Assembly: GCA_045536025.1 (NCBI GenBank)
Contig: JAZSMT010000041.1
Location: 1-5,966 of the forward strand
Direction: 5' to 3'
Length of the DNA: 5,966 bases
Source: HGM11412 sp045536025
GTDB taxonomy: Bacteria > Bacillota > Clostridia > Christensenellales > Borkfalkiaceae
In this document: in pieces, positions 5,451-5,966 of the stretch
How positions within the stretch are numbered: position 1 is the first letter of the stretch
Layout: every line of letters starts with the position of its first letter
Translations under genes and position numbers: made by a program
The notes under the pieces: generated by a model
What the model saw: only the letters and a program-made list of their open reading frames with translations
Database searches by the model: none
What the model was told of the DNA's origin: nothing

Positions 5451-5966
5451 TTATAATCCCTCAATTTCTTTTTGCGATACAATTTTTTCACCTTGCAAAA
5501 CGTAATCTTTATTTAAGCCGAATATTAATTCGTTTGCGTCTGTTTCTCTATACATAACGAGCCTTTTTTTGCCGTAGTCTTTAGCCTTTTCAAAAGCGTG
5601 GCGAGAACCACTATCGCCTTCGCCTTTGCGAAAACTAGCAATTAAAATAACCGCTTTAGAATATAGCGCTTGCAACCTATCACGTTCAATAAATCGTTTA
5701 GCCGTTTCGTATTTGTTTTTAGGCTCGCTTACGTATTCGCTTATTATAAGCCCGCCTTTATCTACAATTTTATTTGCTAAATCTATATTTTCTTTAGGAT
5801 AAATATTTTCTATGGTTGACGGAAGAAAGGCAATCGTTTTAGCGTTATTTTTAATGCTTTCGCTATGTGCAACCGTATCGCAACCTTTTGCAAGCCCACT
5901 TACTATATTAAAACCTTTTTCAACTAAACTTTTAACAACTTTTTGCTCTCTTTCTACTATTTCATT
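5451..5966 (-). CDS. DprA/Smf-like Rossmann protein, 3' part
   Basis: The frame is open from the window edge (5966) to the TAA at 5451-5453, giving 171 residues; the N-terminus lies outside. It shows the DprA/Smf Rossmann fold in order: VSGLAKGCDTVAH (residues 22-34 of the fragment), matching the family's SGLAxGID..AH; TIAFLPSTIENIYPKEN (44-60); GGLIISEY (71-78); RFIERDRLQALYSKAVILIA (91-110), corresponding to FPxRNRxIAGLS; and GDSGSRHAFEKA (117-128), corresponding to the SGSxxTA loop. DprA binds single-stranded DNA and loads RecA; the wider superfamily, with LOG proteins, handles nucleotides. After the fold only about 30 residues remain, so the winged-helix tail of classical DprA is absent, and the RNR motif is changed to RDR. 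With its abutting HAD partner, this looks like an accessory paralogue rather than housekeeping DprA. An internal TTG at 5675 could be mistaken for a start, but the family match continues well upstream of it. Confidence 0.85.
   Translation of the reverse strand, partial: NEIVEREQKVVKSLVEKGFNIVSGLAKGCDTVAHSESIKNNAKTIAFLPSTIENIYPKENIDLANKIVDKGGLIISEYVSEPKNKYETAKRFIERDRLQALYSKAVILIASFRKGEGDSGSRHAFEKAKDYGKKRLVMYRETDANELIFGLNKDYVLQGEKIVSQKEIEGL

Noticed and set aside
5451..5675. A separate 74-residue gene starting at the TTG at 5675
   Set aside because: The same frame is open to the window edge, and the upstream 97 residues match the DprA fold, so this is the tail of a larger gene.

Overview
The window is low in G+C by eye and has strong GGAGG-type ribosome binding sites, TTGACA/TATAAT-like promoters and many hairpin terminators. 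Its proteins resemble those of Bacillota. I infer an anaerobic Clostridia-type member, probably poorly cultured; no 16S or other marker gene is present to fix this. Every convincing gene lies on the minus strand, so the genes are best read from right to left.

The right edge (4953-5966) holds a pair of abutting genes. The first is the 3' part of a DprA/Smf-like Rossmann-fold protein that runs off the window. The second is a small HAD-superfamily hydrolase that starts at a TTG directly after the DprA stop. The DprA-like protein has no winged-helix tail, so it is probably not the ordinary competence/recombination DprA. The pairing suggests a nucleotide-linked accessory system whose upstream members lie outside the window.

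Next (3767-4967) is an AraC-family regulator with a GyrI-like ligand-binding domain. A pair of imperfect inverted repeats of about 43 bp brackets it. The right repeat supplies the last codons and the stop of the HAD gene. The left repeat abuts a run of short hairpins (3695-3765). This is the most unusual structure in the window and may be a small mobile or recombining cassette, or two members of a dispersed repeat family.

The left part (1-3492) looks like ordinary single-gene units, each with its own promoter and terminator: a YwaF/TMEM164-like integral membrane protein (2548-3492), an AlaA-type alanine aminotransferase (957-2171) and an MntP-family manganese exporter (153-737) behind a leader of about 145 nt. 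The terminators after mntP and after araC share an exact 22-bp block. A short plus-strand frame at 2326-2457 may be the remnant of a lost gene. I see no tRNA, rRNA, CRISPR array or transposase.
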